A DNA stretch of 64,000 nucleotides from Variovorax sp. UMC13 (GCF_014170375.1 NZ_LZZW01000012.1:1-64000); one strand, 5' to 3'; positions 19,121-29,514 are shown, counted from the first letter of the stretch. The notes: generated by a model not told the origin, from the letters alone. Translations and numbers: made by a program.

Positions 19121-20626
19121 TCAGCGGGCCGGTCGGATCAGCGCGTACTGCGCCCATTCGCCCCGGCGGAACAGCACGCTCACGGGCTTGGCCTTGTCGG
19201 CCTTGCCCAGGGCGGCGTCGAGTTCCTTGACGCTGGTCACCTCGGCATTGCCCAGCGCCAGGATCACGTCGCCCTCGCGCAGGCCGGCACGTGCGGCGGC
19301 GTCGGTGGCGGCGTCGATCTTCACGCCGCCGCGCACTTTCAGCGCTTTCTTCTGCGCTTCGGTCAGGTCGCTCACCGACAGGCCCAGCGACTTGGCGGCC
19401 GCAGAAGCCGAGGACTTCGGCGCCGGCTCCTCGCGCTCCACCGCGGGACGCGCCGGCTTGTCGGGCTCGATCTCGGCGATGGTCACGTTGAGGTCGCGGA
19501 AGGCGCCGCGCCGGTACACGGTGATCGTGCTCTTGGTGCCGGGCTTGGTGTTGCCGACCAGCCGCGGCAGGTCGCGCGAATTCTCGATCGCCTTGCCGTC
19601 GAACTTGGTGATGATGTCGCCCGCCTCGACGCCGGCCTTCTCGCCCGGCGAACCGGCCTCGACGCTGCGCACCAGCGCGCCCTGCGCCTTGCCCAGGCCG
19701 ATCGACTCGGCGACGTCCTTGGTCACCTGGTCGATGCTCACGCCGATCCGGCCGCGCGAGACGCGGCCCGTGGCCCGCAGCTGCTCGCTCACGCGGATCG
19801 CCTCGTCGATCGGGATCGAGAAGGAGATGCCCATGAAGCCACCCGAACGCGAGTAGATCTGGCTGTTGATGCCCACCACCTCGCCGCGCATGTTGATCAG
19901 CGGGCCGCCGGAATTGCCGGGGTTGATCGCCACGTCGGTCTGGATGAAGGGAAGGTAGTCGCCGGTGTCGCGCTGCTTGGCGCTCACGATGCCGGCGGTC
20001 ACGGTGTTCTCCAGGCCGAAGGGCGAGCCGATGGCCATCACCCATTCACCCACGCGCAGCTTCGACACGTCGCCGACCTTCAGCGCCGGCAGGCCGGTGG
20101 CATCGATCTTCACGACCGCCACGTCGGTGCGCTTGTCGGCGCCGATGATCTTGGCCTTGAACTCGCGCTTGTCGGGCAGCGTGACCAGCACCTCGGACGC
20201 GTCCTCGACCACGTGCGCATTGGTCATCACGAAGCCGTCGGGGCTCAGGATGAAGCCCGAGCCCACGCCACGCGGCCGGCTCTCTTCCTGCGGCTCCTGG
20301 GGACGGTTCTGGCGCGGTCCCTGGCGCGGCGTGCCCGGCGCGGGCTGCCCGAAGAAGCGGCGGAAGAACTCCTGCATCTCCTCGTCCATCTCGCCGTTGG
20401 CGCCGCCACCGCGCTGCGTCACCTTCTCGACGGTGCGGATGTTGACCACCGCCGGGCCGACCTGGTCGACCAGGTCGGTGAAGTCGGGCAGCGTGCGGGT
20501 CTGCGCCTGCGCGCCGGTCGGTGGCAGCAGGCCACCGGCCGCGGTCAGCACCAGCGCCGAGGCCAGCAGGCACGAACGGAGTTTTCTTCCCTCGACTTTG
20601 AGCAGCATCATCGGATCTCTTTTCAT
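19121..20626 (-). CDS. mucD: Periplasmic serine protease MucD/DegP-like (Do family)
   Basis: Exported HtrA-type protease and chaperone that degrades misfolded periplasmic proteins and, in the pseudomonad system, dampens sigma-E activation. It has 501 residues. The signal peptide (LLASALVLTAAGGLLPPTGAQA) is near residues 20-42. The trypsin-like triad is His138 (TNAHVV), Asp168 (RTDVAVV) and Ser239 (NPGNSGGP). Two PDZ domains follow, the first around GRIGVSIDQVTKDVAESIGL and the second at the C-terminus. A disordered Q/P/R-rich loop precedes the protease core. Last gene of the rpoE-rseA-rseB-mucD group. Confidence 0.95.
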   Translation of the reverse strand: MKRDPMMLLKVEGRKLRSCLLASALVLTAAGGLLPPTGAQAQTRTLPDFTDLVDQVGPAVVNIRTVEKVTQRGGGANGEMDEEMQEFFRRFFGQPAPGTPRQGPRQNRPQEPQEESRPRGVGSGFILSPDGFVMTNAHVVEDASEVLVTLPDKREFKAKIIGADKRTDVAVVKIDATGLPALKVGDVSKLRVGEWVMAIGSPFGLENTVTAGIVSAKQRDTGDYLPFIQTDVAINPGNSGGPLINMRGEVVGINSQIYSRSGGFMGISFSIPIDEAIRVSEQLRATGRVSRGRIGVSIDQVTKDVAESIGLGKAQGALVRSVEAGSPGEKAGVEAGDIITKFDGKAIENSRDLPRLVGNTKPGTKSTITVYRRGAFRDLNVTIAEIEPDKPARPAVEREEPAPKSSASAAAKSLGLSVSDLTEAQKKALKVRGGVKIDAATDAAARAGLREGDVILALGNAEVTSVKELDAALGKADKAKPVSVLFRRGEWAQYALIRPAR

Positions 20627-20708
20627 GAAAGAACAGCGAACATCATCGCGCTATGAATCGGCAGCGGCCGTTTGGTTCAGCGCGCAGCGGGACGGCGCGC
20701 GCACCGGG

Positions 20709-21797
20709 CTAGCGCGTGCGTACAAGATTCTGAGCGAAAGCCTGCAGCGTGCGTGGCGGCACCTCGCCGACGATCGTGAGCCACCAGTCCCCGCCCTTGT
20801 CGGTCATGCGCCGGGTCAGGGTGTAGGTGGCGCCGAGCGCCAGCAACGCCTCCTTCGACGGGCGCTGTGCATCGTAGGGCTCGACGAACAGCGAGACCGA
20901 GGCCAGGCCGTCGGAGAAGGTCCACTGCATGGTGCGTTCGGGCTTGGCCGCGCCATCGAGCGCGCGCCGGTAGCAATTGACCGGCTTGAAGCCCGCCACC
21001 GGCTCGCGCAGCGACCAGCCTTCGGCGGCCGCGGTGGTGCGTTCCAGCTCCGACTTCTCGACCCGGTAGCCGGCGGTGTTGCCCATCATCTGGACCAGCG
21101 CCTGCGGCTTCACCGGCGCATCGAACTGCAGTTCGGAGAAGGCCGACTGTTCGACCACGCGGCCGTCGCCGTCCACCGTCTGCAGCGCCACCACCAGGCC
21201 GGAGCGGCGTTCGCTCCAGACGCGGTAGCCGAAGCGCAGCGCATCGCGCGGCACGAGCTGCAGCACGTCGGCATCGAAACCCGCGACCCGGCCCTTGCCG
21301 AGCATCTGCACGTCGTAGAACTCGCCGATGGCCACGTCGGGCGCGCCACCCGGCAGGTTGGGGAAGAAATCCAGGTTCTCGCGCTTCTCGCTGCGCACGA
21401 CCTTGTCCTCGGGCAGGAAGGTCATGACGTGGTCGTTGCGGCGGAAGGTCGAGCGTGGCGCGCCCGACAGCGCTTCGATGCGCTCCAGCAGCTGGTCGCC
21501 GTCGGCCACGTGCCAGATGCGCGAACTCGAGAGGTTGCCGCTGGTGGACGAGACCACGAAGGTGCCGACATAGGTGCGCTGCCGCGACGCCGCGTGCATG
21601 CGGCGCAGCCAATCGACCGTGCCCAGGCTCGACACTTCGCCGGCCACCGGCGGTGCGGCGCTCTTGGCCGCCGCTGCCGCGTGCCCGCGTGTCTGCGCGA
21701 CCGCCAGGGGGGCCAGGCACAGCGCGGAGAGCACCAGCATGGCACGGCGGGCGGTCATGGGCATGGCGCGGCGAAAGTCAGGTTGATCAGCGGGCAT
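20709..21797 (-). CDS. rseB: Sigma-E regulatory protein RseB/MucB
   Basis: Periplasmic protein that binds the anti-sigma factor RseA and protects it from DegS until mislocalised lipids or LPS displace it. Up to 362 residues. The two-domain MucB/RseB fold is recognisable: N-terminal LolA-like half (TYVGTFVVSSTSGNLSSSRI, LPEDKVVRSE) and C-terminal domain ending in WWLTIVGEVPP. The signal peptide fits MTARRAMLVLSALCLAPLAVA, so the true start may be ATG 21758 or 21764 rather than 21797. It lies between rseA (10 bases) and mucD. Confidence 0.9.
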   Translation of the reverse strand: MPADQPDFRRAMPMTARRAMLVLSALCLAPLAVAQTRGHAAAAAKSAAPPVAGEVSSLGTVDWLRRMHAASRQRTYVGTFVVSSTSGNLSSSRIWHVADGDQLLERIEALSGAPRSTFRRNDHVMTFLPEDKVVRSEKRENLDFFPNLPGGAPDVAIGEFYDVQMLGKGRVAGFDADVLQLVPRDALRFGYRVWSERRSGLVVALQTVDGDGRVVEQSAFSELQFDAPVKPQALVQMMGNTAGYRVEKSELERTTAAAEGWSLREPVAGFKPVNCYRRALDGAAKPERTMQWTFSDGLASVSLFVEPYDAQRPSKEALLALGATYTLTRRMTDKGGDWWLTIVGEVPPRTLQAFAQNLVRTR

Positions 21798-21806
21798 TCG
21801 GAGGCG

Positions 21807-22490
21807 TCAGCGCGCGGAGCTCTCGAAGGTGGCGTTGCGCAGGAAGCCCGAGGGCATCTGCGCCCCGCCGGCGGCCTGCCGGTGTGCTTCGAGCAATTGG
21901 TCCAGGCGGGGGTCGCGCAGCATCACCTGCGGATTGCCGCTGCCGCTGCCGACCACCACACGGGTCGGTCCCGACGGGCCGCCCTGCTGGGCCGCCGACA
22001 GCACCGAGCCGTCGGAACTCGCCAGCTGCACCGCGGGCGTCGTTTGTTGCTGCTGTTGCGCCATCTGCGCGCCCGCGGGCGCGACGCCGCTGCCAACCCA
22101 GTTCCAGCCGATCGCCGCTGCCGCGACCAGCGAGGCCGCGCCGGCGACCAGCTTCCAGCGGAAGATCGGCTCGTTCGCGGCCTCGACCGGCAGCCGCGCC
22201 GCCACGGGCAGCGGCACCATCACGGGGGCGGCGACCACGGCCGCGCGCCGCACCGGCACCTCGTCGGCCAAGCGCTGCTGGAAACGTGCGAGGAACGCAC
22301 TGCTGTCGGTGCAGGGCGCAGGCCGAGGCGCCCGCAGCACGTCGCCGATCAGGTGGTAGGTCTGCCAGCTGGACTGCAGTTCACCGTCGTGGGCGAGCAG
22401 GTCCATGGTTTCGCCGAAGGCGTCGCCCTGCAACCGATCGTCGGCCAAGGCGGAAATCTGCTCACGCACGGACTCGGGGGTATGTTTCAT
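21807..22490 (-). CDS. rseA: Anti-sigma-E factor RseA/MucA
   Basis: Inner-membrane anti-sigma factor that holds RpoE inactive until cut under envelope stress. The N-terminal cytoplasmic RseA domain (ESVREQISALADDRLQGDA) is followed by one membrane helix (WKLVAGAASLVAAAAIGWNW, about residue 115) and a periplasmic Gln- and Gly-rich tail (AQQQQQTTP). I chose ATG 22490 (MKHTPESV, 227 residues): AGGTG lies about 6 bases before it, whereas the GTG at 22499 has no proper spacing. It is 13 bases after rpoE. Confidence 0.9.
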   Translation of the reverse strand: MKHTPESVREQISALADDRLQGDAFGETMDLLAHDGELQSSWQTYHLIGDVLRAPRPAPCTDSSAFLARFQQRLADEVPVRRAAVVAAPVMVPLPVAARLPVEAANEPIFRWKLVAGAASLVAAAAIGWNWVGSGVAPAGAQMAQQQQQTTPAVQLASSDGSVLSAAQQGGPSGPTRVVVGSGSGNPQVMLRDPRLDQLLEAHRQAAGGAQMPSGFLRNATFESSAR

Positions 22491-22503
22491 TTCATTCACC
22501 TGC

Positions 22504-23172
22504 TTACCAACGCTTGCCGGACTGGTTGTCGAGCATGGGCTTGACCCGCGCGGAAATGGCTTCGCGGGCCCGGAAAATCCGGGAGCGAACCGTGCCGATC
22601 GGGCAATTCATCAACTCAGCAATCTCTTCGTAGCTCATGCCCTCGATCTCGCGCAGCGTGACGGCCTGGCGCAATTCGGCCGGCAGGGCCTCCATCGCAG
22701 CCTCGACTGCGGCCGCGATCTCTTGCGCGGCCAGCACGGTTTCGGGGGTTTCGTCGCTGATTGGTTCGTTTCCAGGACGGTAAGTTTCATCATCGTCCGA
22801 CGAAGATGGCCGCAAGGCGCTTTCCGAGACCGTCGGATCGCGCTTCATGTCGACCAGCGCCTTCTTGGCGGTGTTCACCGCGATCCGGTAGAGCCAGGTG
22901 TAGAACTGGGCTTCGCCGCGGAACTGGTGCAGCGCGCGGTAGGCCCGGATGAAGGTCTCCTGCGCGATGTCCTCGACCAAGTCGACGTCCCGCACCATGC
23001 GGCCGATCAGCCGCTCGATGCGCCGCTGGTACTTGATCACCAGCAGTTCGAAGGCCTTCTGGTCGCCCGCGACCGTGCGCTGCACGAGCTGGAAATCGAC
23101 CTCGCCCGGACGCGGCTCGGCCACGTCGGTCAGACCGGCGTCCGGTGGCACGGGCGGGGGGGAGGCAGTCAT
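22504..23172 (-). CDS. rpoE: RNA polymerase sigma factor RpoE (ECF)
   Basis: ECF sigma factor for the envelope-stress regulon. It has 222 residues. Region 2 (LVEDIAQETFIRAYRALHQF with FYTWLYRIAVNTAKKAL) and region 4 (EGMSYEEIAELMNCPIGTVR) are intact. An acidic linker (SSSDDDETY) lies between them. An N-terminal Pro-rich extension of about 20 residues precedes the core. It overlaps the YgfX-like gene upstream by 4 bases and is followed by rseA-rseB-mucD, the classical cassette. Confidence 0.96.
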   Translation of the reverse strand: MTASPPPVPPDAGLTDVAEPRPGEVDFQLVQRTVAGDQKAFELLVIKYQRRIERLIGRMVRDVDLVEDIAQETFIRAYRALHQFRGEAQFYTWLYRIAVNTAKKALVDMKRDPTVSESALRPSSSDDDETYRPGNEPISDETPETVLAAQEIAAAVEAAMEALPAELRQAVTLREIEGMSYEEIAELMNCPIGTVRSRIFRAREAISARVKPMLDNQSGKRW

Positions 23173-23657
23173 GGAAGAGAGGAAGAAGGCGCAACGCGCA
23201 CCGCCGCATCGGCGGGCCGGCCCACCGGCTCGGGCGTCGGGGCGCGCGAATATACCGCACGGCGCAAGTCCGGCCAGCGCGAAGGCTGCGCGCGGCGTTC
23301 GAGCCAGAGCCAGCGCTGGGGGCGTCCGGGCTCGACCAGGCGCAACAGCAGCAGGAATTGAAGGTCCAGGCAGACCTCGGCGCGCGCCGCCAAGGTCGGC
23401 GAAACGCCGCCCAGCGACCAGTCACGGCCGTCGAAGCGCAATTCACCGGGCATGGCGCGGCGACCGAGCCGCCACGCCGCACCGCCCGCGAACAGCACGC
23501 TCACCGCCAGCAGCGCCGCGCGGCCGCCGAACATGGCATCGAGATGCAGCACGGCAGCGCCTGCGCAGGCCGCGCCCAGCGCCCAGAGGCCGAACAACAG
23601 GCGATCCGCATCGCGCGAACGCCCCACCGGATAGCTCACCGCTGGGGCGCTGTGCAT
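23169..23657 (-). CDS. YgfX/CptA-like small membrane protein
   Basis: A 162-residue protein with two close membrane helices (residues about 20-60: LLFGLWALGAACAGAAVL, then ALLAVSVLFAGGAAW). A small cytoplasmic domain follows, with the pattern GELRFDGRDWSLGG and RWLWLERRAQPSRWPDLRRAV. That layout resembles the E. coli YgfX (CptA) family, whose members contact division and cytoskeletal proteins or act with SdhE. No sdhE partner is next to it here. It starts 13 bases after fabF and overlaps the rpoE start. The family call is by pattern, so moderate. Confidence 0.65.
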   Translation of the reverse strand: MHSAPAVSYPVGRSRDADRLLFGLWALGAACAGAAVLHLDAMFGGRAALLAVSVLFAGGAAWRLGRRAMPGELRFDGRDWSLGGVSPTLAARAEVCLDLQFLLLLRLVEPGRPQRWLWLERRAQPSRWPDLRRAVYSRAPTPEPVGRPADAAVRVAPSSSLP

Positions 23658-23670
23658 GGACGGAGTCGCT

Positions 23671-24915
23671 TCAAGCGCGCTTGAACACCAGCGTGCCGTT
23701 GGTGCCGCCGAAGCCGAAGTTGTTCTTCACCGCGACGTCGATCTTCAGGTCCCGCGCCTCGTTGGCGCAGTAGTCCAGGTCGCACTCCGGATCCTGGTTG
23801 AAGATGTTGATGGTCGGCGGGCTCTTCTGGTGATGCAGGGCCAGCACCGTGAACACCGACTCGATGCCGCCGGCGCCGCCCAGCAGGTGGCCGGTCATCG
23901 ACTTGGTCGAGTTGACCACCAGCTTCTTGGCATGCGAGCCGAAGGTGTTCTTGATCGCGTTGGTCTCGTTGATGTCGCCGATCGGCGTCGAGGTGCCGTG
24001 CGCGTTCAGGTACTGCACCTCGTCGGCATTGACGCCGGCGTTGGCCAGGGCCGAAGCCATCGAGCGGCGCGGGCCGTCGACGTTGGGCGCCGTCATGTGG
24101 AAGGCGTCCGCGCTCATGCCGAAGCCGGAGACCTCGGCATAGATCTTGGCGCCACGGGCCTTGGCATGCTCGTATTCCTCGAGCACCAGCACGCCCGCAC
24201 CCTCGCCGAGCACGAAGCCGTCGCGGTCCTTGTCCCAGGGGCGGGACGCGGTCTTGGGGTCGTCGTTGCGGGTCGACAGCGCACGCGCGGCCGCGAAGCC
24301 GCCGATGCCCAGCGGCGACACGGTCGACTCGGAGCCGCCCGCGATCATCACGTCGGCATCGCCGTATTCGATCATGCGCGCCGACAGGCCGATGGCATGC
24401 AGGCCGGTGGTGCAGGCGGTGACCACGGCGATGTTCGGGCCCTGGAAGCCGTACTTGATCGACACGTGGCCCGAGATCATGTTGATGATCGAGGCCGGCA
24501 CGAAGAACGGCGACACGCGGCGTGGGCCGCGGTTCACCAGTTCGGCGTGCGTGTTCTCGATCAGCGGCAGGCCGCCGATGCCCGAACCGATGTTGCAGCC
24601 GATGCGCGTGGCCTCTTCAGGCGAGAGCGCATCGTTGGTCTTGAGACCGCTGTCCTGCACCGCCTGGATGGCGGCGGCCATCCCGAGATGGATGAAGCGG
24701 TCCATGTGGCGCGCTTCCTTCTCGGAAATGTATTGGGTGATGTCGAAGCCTTTGACCTCGCCTGCGAACTTGCAGGCGAAGGGGCTGGCATCGAAGGCCT
24801 TGATGGTGTCAATGCCCGAATTGCCGGCCAACAGGTTGGACCAGGATTCGGCCACCGTGTTGCCAACAGGGGCGATGCAACCGAGCCCGGTCACGACGAC
24901 GCGGCGTTTGGTCAT
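23671..24915 (-). CDS. fabF: 3-oxoacyl-[ACP] synthase II FabF
   Basis: Elongating condensing enzyme of type II fatty-acid synthesis; also needed for cis-vaccenate and temperature control of membrane composition. It has 414 residues with a thiolase fold. The nucleophile is Cys168 ([13 protein letters not shown]); the two histidines are in [12 protein letters not shown] and [14 protein letters not shown]. The start gives [12 protein letters not shown]. It lies 96 bases downstream of acpP, its carrier protein, and 13 bases before the YgfX-like gene. Confidence 0.97.
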   Translation of the reverse strand: MTKRRVVVTGLGCIAPVGNTVAESWSNLLAGNSGIDTIKAFDASPFACKFAGEVKGFDITQYISEKEARHMDRFIHLGMAAAIQAVQDSGLKTNDALSPEEATRIGCNIGSGIGGLPLIENTHAELVNRGPRRVSPFFVPASIINMISGHVSIKYGFQGPNIAVVTACTTGLHAIGLSARMIEYGDADVMIAGGSESTVSPLGIGGFAAARALSTRNDDPKTASRPWDKDRDGFVLGEGAGVLVLEEYEHAKARGAKIYAEVSGFGMSADAFHMTAPNVDGPRRSMASALANAGVNADEVQYLNAHGTSTPIGDINETNAIKNTFGSHAKKLVVNSTKSMTGHLLGGAGGIESVFTVLALHHQKSPPTINIFNQDPECDLDYCANEARDLKIDVAVKNNFGFGGTNGTLVFKRA

Positions 24916-25011
24916 GCCGGCAAACCTTTCTGGGGAAGCACGGAAGCCCTCTCGCGAGCCACGCGACGACGATGCGCCGCGAGCCGGAACGGGTTTTCCA
25001 CGCGCGGCCGA

Positions 25012-25269
<258 letters not shown>

Positions 25270-25286
25270 TTATAAAGAATCGGTGG

Positions 25287-25292
25287 ATTTTA
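25287..25292 (-). promoter_or_regulatory. Candidate -10 box (TAAAAT) for acpP
   Basis: TAAAAT on the minus strand, 36 bases before the acpP ATG, within GGCTAAAATCC. No good -35 hexamer is seen. Internal promoters before acpP are common in fab clusters. Confidence 0.45.
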
Positions 25293-25351
25293 GCCGTCCG
25301 GGCCTGGGCCATTGCCTCACGGTCCGTACGGTAGGGAATTGCGCCAGACGG

Positions 25352-26095
25352 CTACATGTGCATGCCGCCGTTGACGTGGAGCTCCTGCCCCGTCACGTAG
25401 CCCGCCTGCGGCGAGGCCAGGTACGCCACCGCATGCGCGATGTCGGCCGGCTTGCCCAGGTGGCCCAGTGGAATTTGCGACAGCAACGCCTGCTGCTGCG
25501 CTTCGGGCAGGCTGGCGGTCATGTCGGTCTCGATGAAGCCCGGCGCCACGCAGTTGACCGTGATGTTGCGGCTGCCCAACTCACGCGCCAGGGCGCGCGT
25601 CATGCCGGCCACGCCGGCCTTGGCGGCCGCGTAGTTGGCCTGGCCGGCGTTGCCCGACGCGCCCACCACGCTGGTGATGCTGATGATGCGGCCGTAGCGC
25701 TGCTTCATCATCGGGCGGATCGCGGCGCGGGACAGGCGGAACACGGCCTTGAGGTTGGTGTCGAGCACCGCATCCCAGTCGTCGTCCTTCAGCCGCATGG
25801 CCAGCATGTCGCGGGTGATGCCCGCGTTGTTGACCACCACGTGCAGGCCGCCGTAGGCCTTGACGATCTCGTCGACCAGCGCATCGAGCGCCGCGCCGTC
25901 GTTGACGTTGAGCGCTCGGCCGCGGCCGTCGAAGGCGCCGAGCGCGGACGTGATCTTCTGGGCGCTCTCTTCGGTGGTGCCGGTGCCGATGACCTTGAGG
26001 CCGCGCTGGGCCAGTTCCAGCGCGATGGCCGCGCCGATGCCGCGCGATGCGCCGGTCACCAGGGCGACCTGGCCTTCGAATTTGGGGATGCTCAT
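25352..26095 (-). CDS. fabG: 3-oxoacyl-[ACP] reductase FabG
   Basis: NADPH-dependent reduction of 3-oxoacyl-ACP. It is an SDR protein of 247 residues. The cofactor loop is VTGASRGIGAAIAL, NNAGITRDML follows, the catalytic Ser lies in SITSVVGASG and the Tyr/Lys pair in NYAAAKAG. The C-terminus ends VTGQELHVNGGMHM. ATG 26095 overlaps the fabD stop by 4 bases; the frame continues upstream inside fabD and should not be used. Confidence 0.97.
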   Translation of the reverse strand: MSIPKFEGQVALVTGASRGIGAAIALELAQRGLKVIGTGTTEESAQKITSALGAFDGRGRALNVNDGAALDALVDEIVKAYGGLHVVVNNAGITRDMLAMRLKDDDWDAVLDTNLKAVFRLSRAAIRPMMKQRYGRIISITSVVGASGNAGQANYAAAKAGVAGMTRALARELGSRNITVNCVAPGFIETDMTASLPEAQQQALLSQIPLGHLGKPADIAHAVAYLASPQAGYVTGQELHVNGGMHM

Positions 26096-27048
26096 GGGGT
26101 GTTCAGCAATTGCCGGGTTTCGGCGAGTGTCGCCGGATCGTAGACCGAGGCCGCGGCCAGGTCGGGCGCGATGCGCTTGGCCATGCCGGCCAGCACGCGG
26201 CCGGGGCCGCATTCGACCAGCGCCGAGACGCCGCGCGCCTGGAGCGCCTGCACGCTCTCGACCCAGCGCACCGGGCCCGCGGCCTGGCGCACCAGCGCGT
26301 CGCGGATGCGGTCGGCATCGGTCTCGACGGCCACGTCGATGTTGTTCAGCACGGGGATCTGCGGCGCGGCCAGTTCGACCGACGCCAGCTTCTCGCGCAG
26401 CGCCTCGGCCGCCGGCCGCATCAGGCTCGAATGGAAGGGTGCCGACACGGGCAGCGGCAGCGCGCGCTTGGCGCCCTTGGCCTTGAGCACTTCGCAGGCC
26501 TTGTCGACGGCGGCCTTGCTGCCGGCGATCACGGTTTGCATCGGATCGTTGAAATTCACCGCCTCGACCACCTCGGCACTGTCGGCACCGAAGCCGGCCG
26601 TGACTTCGGCGCAGCCGGCGATCACCTGGTCGGCCGCCATGCCCAGCACCGCGGCCATCGCGCCCACGCCCACGGGCACGGCCTGCTGCATGGCCTGCGC
26701 GCGGAAGCGCACCAGCGGCGCCGCCTGGGCCAGCGTGAGCACGCCCGAGGCCACCAGGGCCGAGTATTCGCCCAGCGAATGGCCGGCCACCACCGACGGC
26801 TTGGCGCCGCCTTCGGCCAGCCAGGCGCGCCACGCGGCCACACCGGCCACCAGCATCACGGGCTGGGTGTTGGTGGTCAGCGCCAACGCTTCCTTGGGGC
26901 CGTCGTGGATCAGCGCCGCGACGTCTTCACCCAGGGCGTCGGAGGCTTCGCGCAGGGTCTCGGCGACGGCCGGGTGGCCGCCCCAGGCGTCGAGCATGCC
27001 CACGGCTTGCGAGCCCTGGCCGGGAAATACAAAAGCAAAGGATGTCAT
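26092..27048 (-). CDS. fabD: Malonyl-CoA:ACP transacylase FabD
   Basis: Loads malonyl groups onto AcpP. It has 318 residues. The N-terminal FVFPGQGSQAVGM oxyanion loop and the nucleophile Ser91 in VAGHSLGEYSALVA are clear. The histidine lies in the region PVSAPFHSSLMRPA. It lies between fabH (57 bases) and fabG (overlap), inside the fatty-acid run. Confidence 0.97.
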   Translation of the reverse strand: MTSFAFVFPGQGSQAVGMLDAWGGHPAVAETLREASDALGEDVAALIHDGPKEALALTTNTQPVMLVAGVAAWRAWLAEGGAKPSVVAGHSLGEYSALVASGVLTLAQAAPLVRFRAQAMQQAVPVGVGAMAAVLGMAADQVIAGCAEVTAGFGADSAEVVEAVNFNDPMQTVIAGSKAAVDKACEVLKAKGAKRALPLPVSAPFHSSLMRPAAEALREKLASVELAAPQIPVLNNIDVAVETDADRIRDALVRQAAGPVRWVESVQALQARGVSALVECGPGRVLAGMAKRIAPDLAAASVYDPATLAETRQLLNTP

Positions 27049-27105
27049 CGGTTGTCTCTTATGGTGTGGATGCCGGGCCGCCGAAGCCCGCGCGGCATCC
27101 GGCCT

Positions 27106-28083
27106 CTACAGGGTCAGGAGCACCGCGCCCCAGGTGAAACCGCCGCCCACGCCTTCGAGCATGACGGTGTCGCCCTTCTTGACCTTGCCGCCGCGCACCG
27201 CCTCGTCGAGCGCGAGCGGAATCGAGGCGGCCGAGGTGTTGCCGTGCTCGTGCACCGTCACCACCAGCTTGTCCAGCGGGAGCTTGAGCTTCTTCGCCGT
27301 GCCTTCCATGATCCGGATGTTGGCCTGATGGGGAATCAGCCAGTCGATGTCGGCCTCGGTCTTGCCAGCCTTGGCCAGCGTGGTGCGGGCGGCTTCCTCG
27401 AGCACGCGCACCGCCAGCTTGAACACCGCCTGGCCGTCCATGTGCAGCAGCGGCGTGCCAAGCACGTTGCCGCCCGACACATGGCCCGGCACGCAGAGGA
27501 TGCCGACGTGCTTGCCGTCGGCATGCAGGTCGCTGGCCAGGATCCCCGGCTCGTCGCTGGCTTCCAGCACCACGGCGCCGGCGCCGTCGCCGAACAGCAC
27601 GCAGGTGGTGCGGTCGTTGAAATCGAGGATGCGGGAGAACACTTCGGCGCCGACGACCAGCGCGCAGCGGGCGCTGCCGGTCTTGATCATGGCGTCGGCC
27701 ACGGTCAGGGCGTAGACGAAGCCGCTGCACACCGCCTGCACGTCGAAAGCCGGGCAGCCGGCGATGCCGAGCTTGTGCTGCAGGATCGCCGCCGACGAGG
27801 GAAAGACCATGTCGGGGGTCGAGGTCGCCACCACGATCAGGTCGACCTCGCTCGCCTGGCGGCCCGCGGCTTCCAGCGCGCGCTTGCAGGCCTCGAGGCC
27901 CAGGTCGCTGCTGGTCACGTCCGGCGCGGCGAAGTGCCGGGCCCGGATGCCGGTGCGCTCGACGATCCACTGGTCGGAGGTTTCGACGCCACGTTCGGCC
28001 AGTTCACGGGCCAGGTCGTCGTTGGTGACTCGGCGCGGCGGTAGGAAGCTGCCGGTGCCGGTGATACGAGAAAAGAGGGTCAT
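27106..28083 (-). CDS. fabH: 3-oxoacyl-[ACP] synthase III FabH
   Basis: Starts fatty-acid synthesis by condensing acetyl-CoA with malonyl-ACP. It has 325 residues. The Cys-His-Asn triad is Cys119 ([12 protein letters not shown]), the His in [13 protein letters not shown] and the Asn in [15 protein letters not shown]. The [11 protein letters not shown]-terminal motif is typical. It begins at the base where the plsX stop codon starts, so the two genes are tightly coupled. Confidence 0.97.
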   Translation of the reverse strand: MTLFSRITGTGSFLPPRRVTNDDLARELAERGVETSDQWIVERTGIRARHFAAPDVTSSDLGLEACKRALEAAGRQASEVDLIVVATSTPDMVFPSSAAILQHKLGIAGCPAFDVQAVCSGFVYALTVADAMIKTGSARCALVVGAEVFSRILDFNDRTTCVLFGDGAGAVVLEASDEPGILASDLHADGKHVGILCVPGHVSGGNVLGTPLLHMDGQAVFKLAVRVLEEAARTTLAKAGKTEADIDWLIPHQANIRIMEGTAKKLKLPLDKLVVTVHEHGNTSAASIPLALDEAVRGGKVKKGDTVMLEGVGGGFTWGAVLLTL

Positions 28084-29171
28084 CAGACGTGGAGCGAGGG
28101 CGCGTCGGCTGGCACCGCCGATTCCGGCCGCGCTAGCAGCGGCGCGGCACGGGCGATACGAGCCCGCACACGCTCGAGCAGGTTGTTGCGAGCGGCATCA
28201 TAAGCGCGATCCAGCGCATAGCCGAAAGCCTCCTCGTCCGCCGAGCCATGGCTCTTGAACACCAGCCCGCGCAGGCCCAGCAAGGCCGCGCCGTTGTAGC
28301 GCCGGTGATCCAGGCGCTTTTTGAGCGCTTTTAGCACCGGATAGGAAACGATCGCAGCAAACTTGCTGAAGAGCCCGTTGGAATACTCGATCCGCAGGAA
28401 GTCCACGATCATCGAGGCCACACCCTCGGAAGCCTTGAGCGTCACATTCCCGACAAAGCCGTCACAGACGACGATGTCGGTCGTGCCCTTGAAGATGTCG
28501 TTGCCTTCCACGTTGCCGTAGAAGTTGAGATCCTTGGATTTGGCGGCAGCTCGCAGCAGAACGCTGGCTCTCTTGATCGTTTCGCTGCCTTTGATGGCTT
28601 CTTCGCCGACGTTGAGCAGTCCCACGCTGGGCGCCTCGTTGCCGGTGAGCGCCGAGACCAGCGCCGAACCGAGCACGGCGAACTGCAGCAGGTCTTCTGC
28701 GTCGCAGTCGACATTGGCCCCCAGGTCGAGCACCGTGGTGGCGCCGCCGGTCCGGTTGGGCAGTTGCGGGGCGATGGCAGGCCGGTCGATGCCATCCAGC
28801 GTCTTGAGCAGATAGCGTGCGATCGCCATCAATGCACCCGTGTTGCCAGCGGACACCGCAGCTTGGGCCACACCATCCTTGACCTGCTGGATCGCCACCC
28901 GCATCGAAGAATCCTTCTTCTTGCGCAGGGCGATCTCGATGGGGTCGTCCATCGCAACCACTTCGGTCGCGGGAATCACCTTGGCGCGGGCGTGCGAAAA
29001 CCCGCTCAACGCGGCCGGCAAACCGACCACGAGCAGATGGGCCTCGGGGTGTCGCTCCAGGAATGCGCGGCACGCCACCAGCGTGACGCGGGGTCCGTGA
29101 TCGCCACCCATGCAATCCACGGCAAGCGTGATTGCGGAAGGCGCTGGAGCTGAAATAGGAGAGATGACCAT
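28083..29171 (-). CDS. plsX: Phosphate acyltransferase PlsX
   Basis: Makes acyl-phosphate from acyl-ACP for PlsY, the first step of phospholipid synthesis. It has 362 residues. The N-terminal [16 protein letters not shown], the central [10 protein letters not shown] and [13 protein letters not shown], and [14 protein letters not shown] are hallmark blocks. I use ATG 29171 (MVISPISAP); a TTG lies just before it. Upstream is rpmF (61 bases), downstream fabH: the widely conserved rpmF-plsX-fabH order. Confidence 0.96.
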   Translation of the reverse strand: MVISPISAPAPSAITLAVDCMGGDHGPRVTLVACRAFLERHPEAHLLVVGLPAALSGFSHARAKVIPATEVVAMDDPIEIALRKKKDSSMRVAIQQVKDGVAQAAVSAGNTGALMAIARYLLKTLDGIDRPAIAPQLPNRTGGATTVLDLGANVDCDAEDLLQFAVLGSALVSALTGNEAPSVGLLNVGEEAIKGSETIKRASVLLRAAAKSKDLNFYGNVEGNDIFKGTTDIVVCDGFVGNVTLKASEGVASMIVDFLRIEYSNGLFSKFAAIVSYPVLKALKKRLDHRRYNGAALLGLRGLVFKSHGSADEEAFGYALDRAYDAARNNLLERVRARIARAAPLLARPESAVPADAPSLHV

Positions 29172-29232
29172 CAAAACAAAGGCCCGACGCTACAGCAAAA
29201 GTAGCTTCGGGCCTCGGCCTTGGGTTCGGAGA

Positions 29233-29415
29233 TCAGGAGTCCGACTTGGTCTTCAGAACCTTGCGGCCACGGTAGAAGCCGTTCGGGCTGATGTGGTGGC
29301 GCAGGTGGATTTCGCCGGTGGTCGGCTCGACGGCGATACCGGGCACGACGAGTGCGTTGTGCGAACGGTGCATGCCGCGCTTGGAAGGCGACTTCTTGTT
29401 TTGCTGAACGGCCAT
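29233..29415 (-). CDS. rpmF: 50S ribosomal protein L32
   Basis: Small protein of the large ribosomal subunit, 60 residues. It starts [20 protein letters not shown], as in the family, and ends [10 protein letters not shown]. The paired-cysteine zinc ribbon of some L32 forms is absent; this is the cysteine-free type. The ATG at 29415 is preceded by AGGAG. The frame extends upstream, but those residues do not resemble L32. Confidence 0.97.
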   Translation of the reverse strand: MAVQQNKKSPSKRGMHRSHNALVVPGIAVEPTTGEIHLRHHISPNGFYRGRKVLKTKSDS

Positions 29416-29461
29416 GATGGCTCCTGGAATTCGGTTAGGTGAGCGGGCAAGCGGGGCGGCA

Positions 29462-29514
29462 TCGACCTGGCGTCTTTTGCAGATCCTCCAGTGGAAACCC
29501 TGCAAAAAGGTCGA
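29462..29514 (-). promoter_or_regulatory. Structured element in the rpmF leader
   Basis: TTTTGCAG (29475-29482) pairs with CTGCAAAA (29500-29507), and TCGACC (29462-29467) pairs with GGTCGA (29509-29514) outside it, giving a bulged two-part stem in the mRNA leader of rpmF. The loop holds GGAGG. It could affect rpmF translation or mRNA stability. Confidence 0.4.
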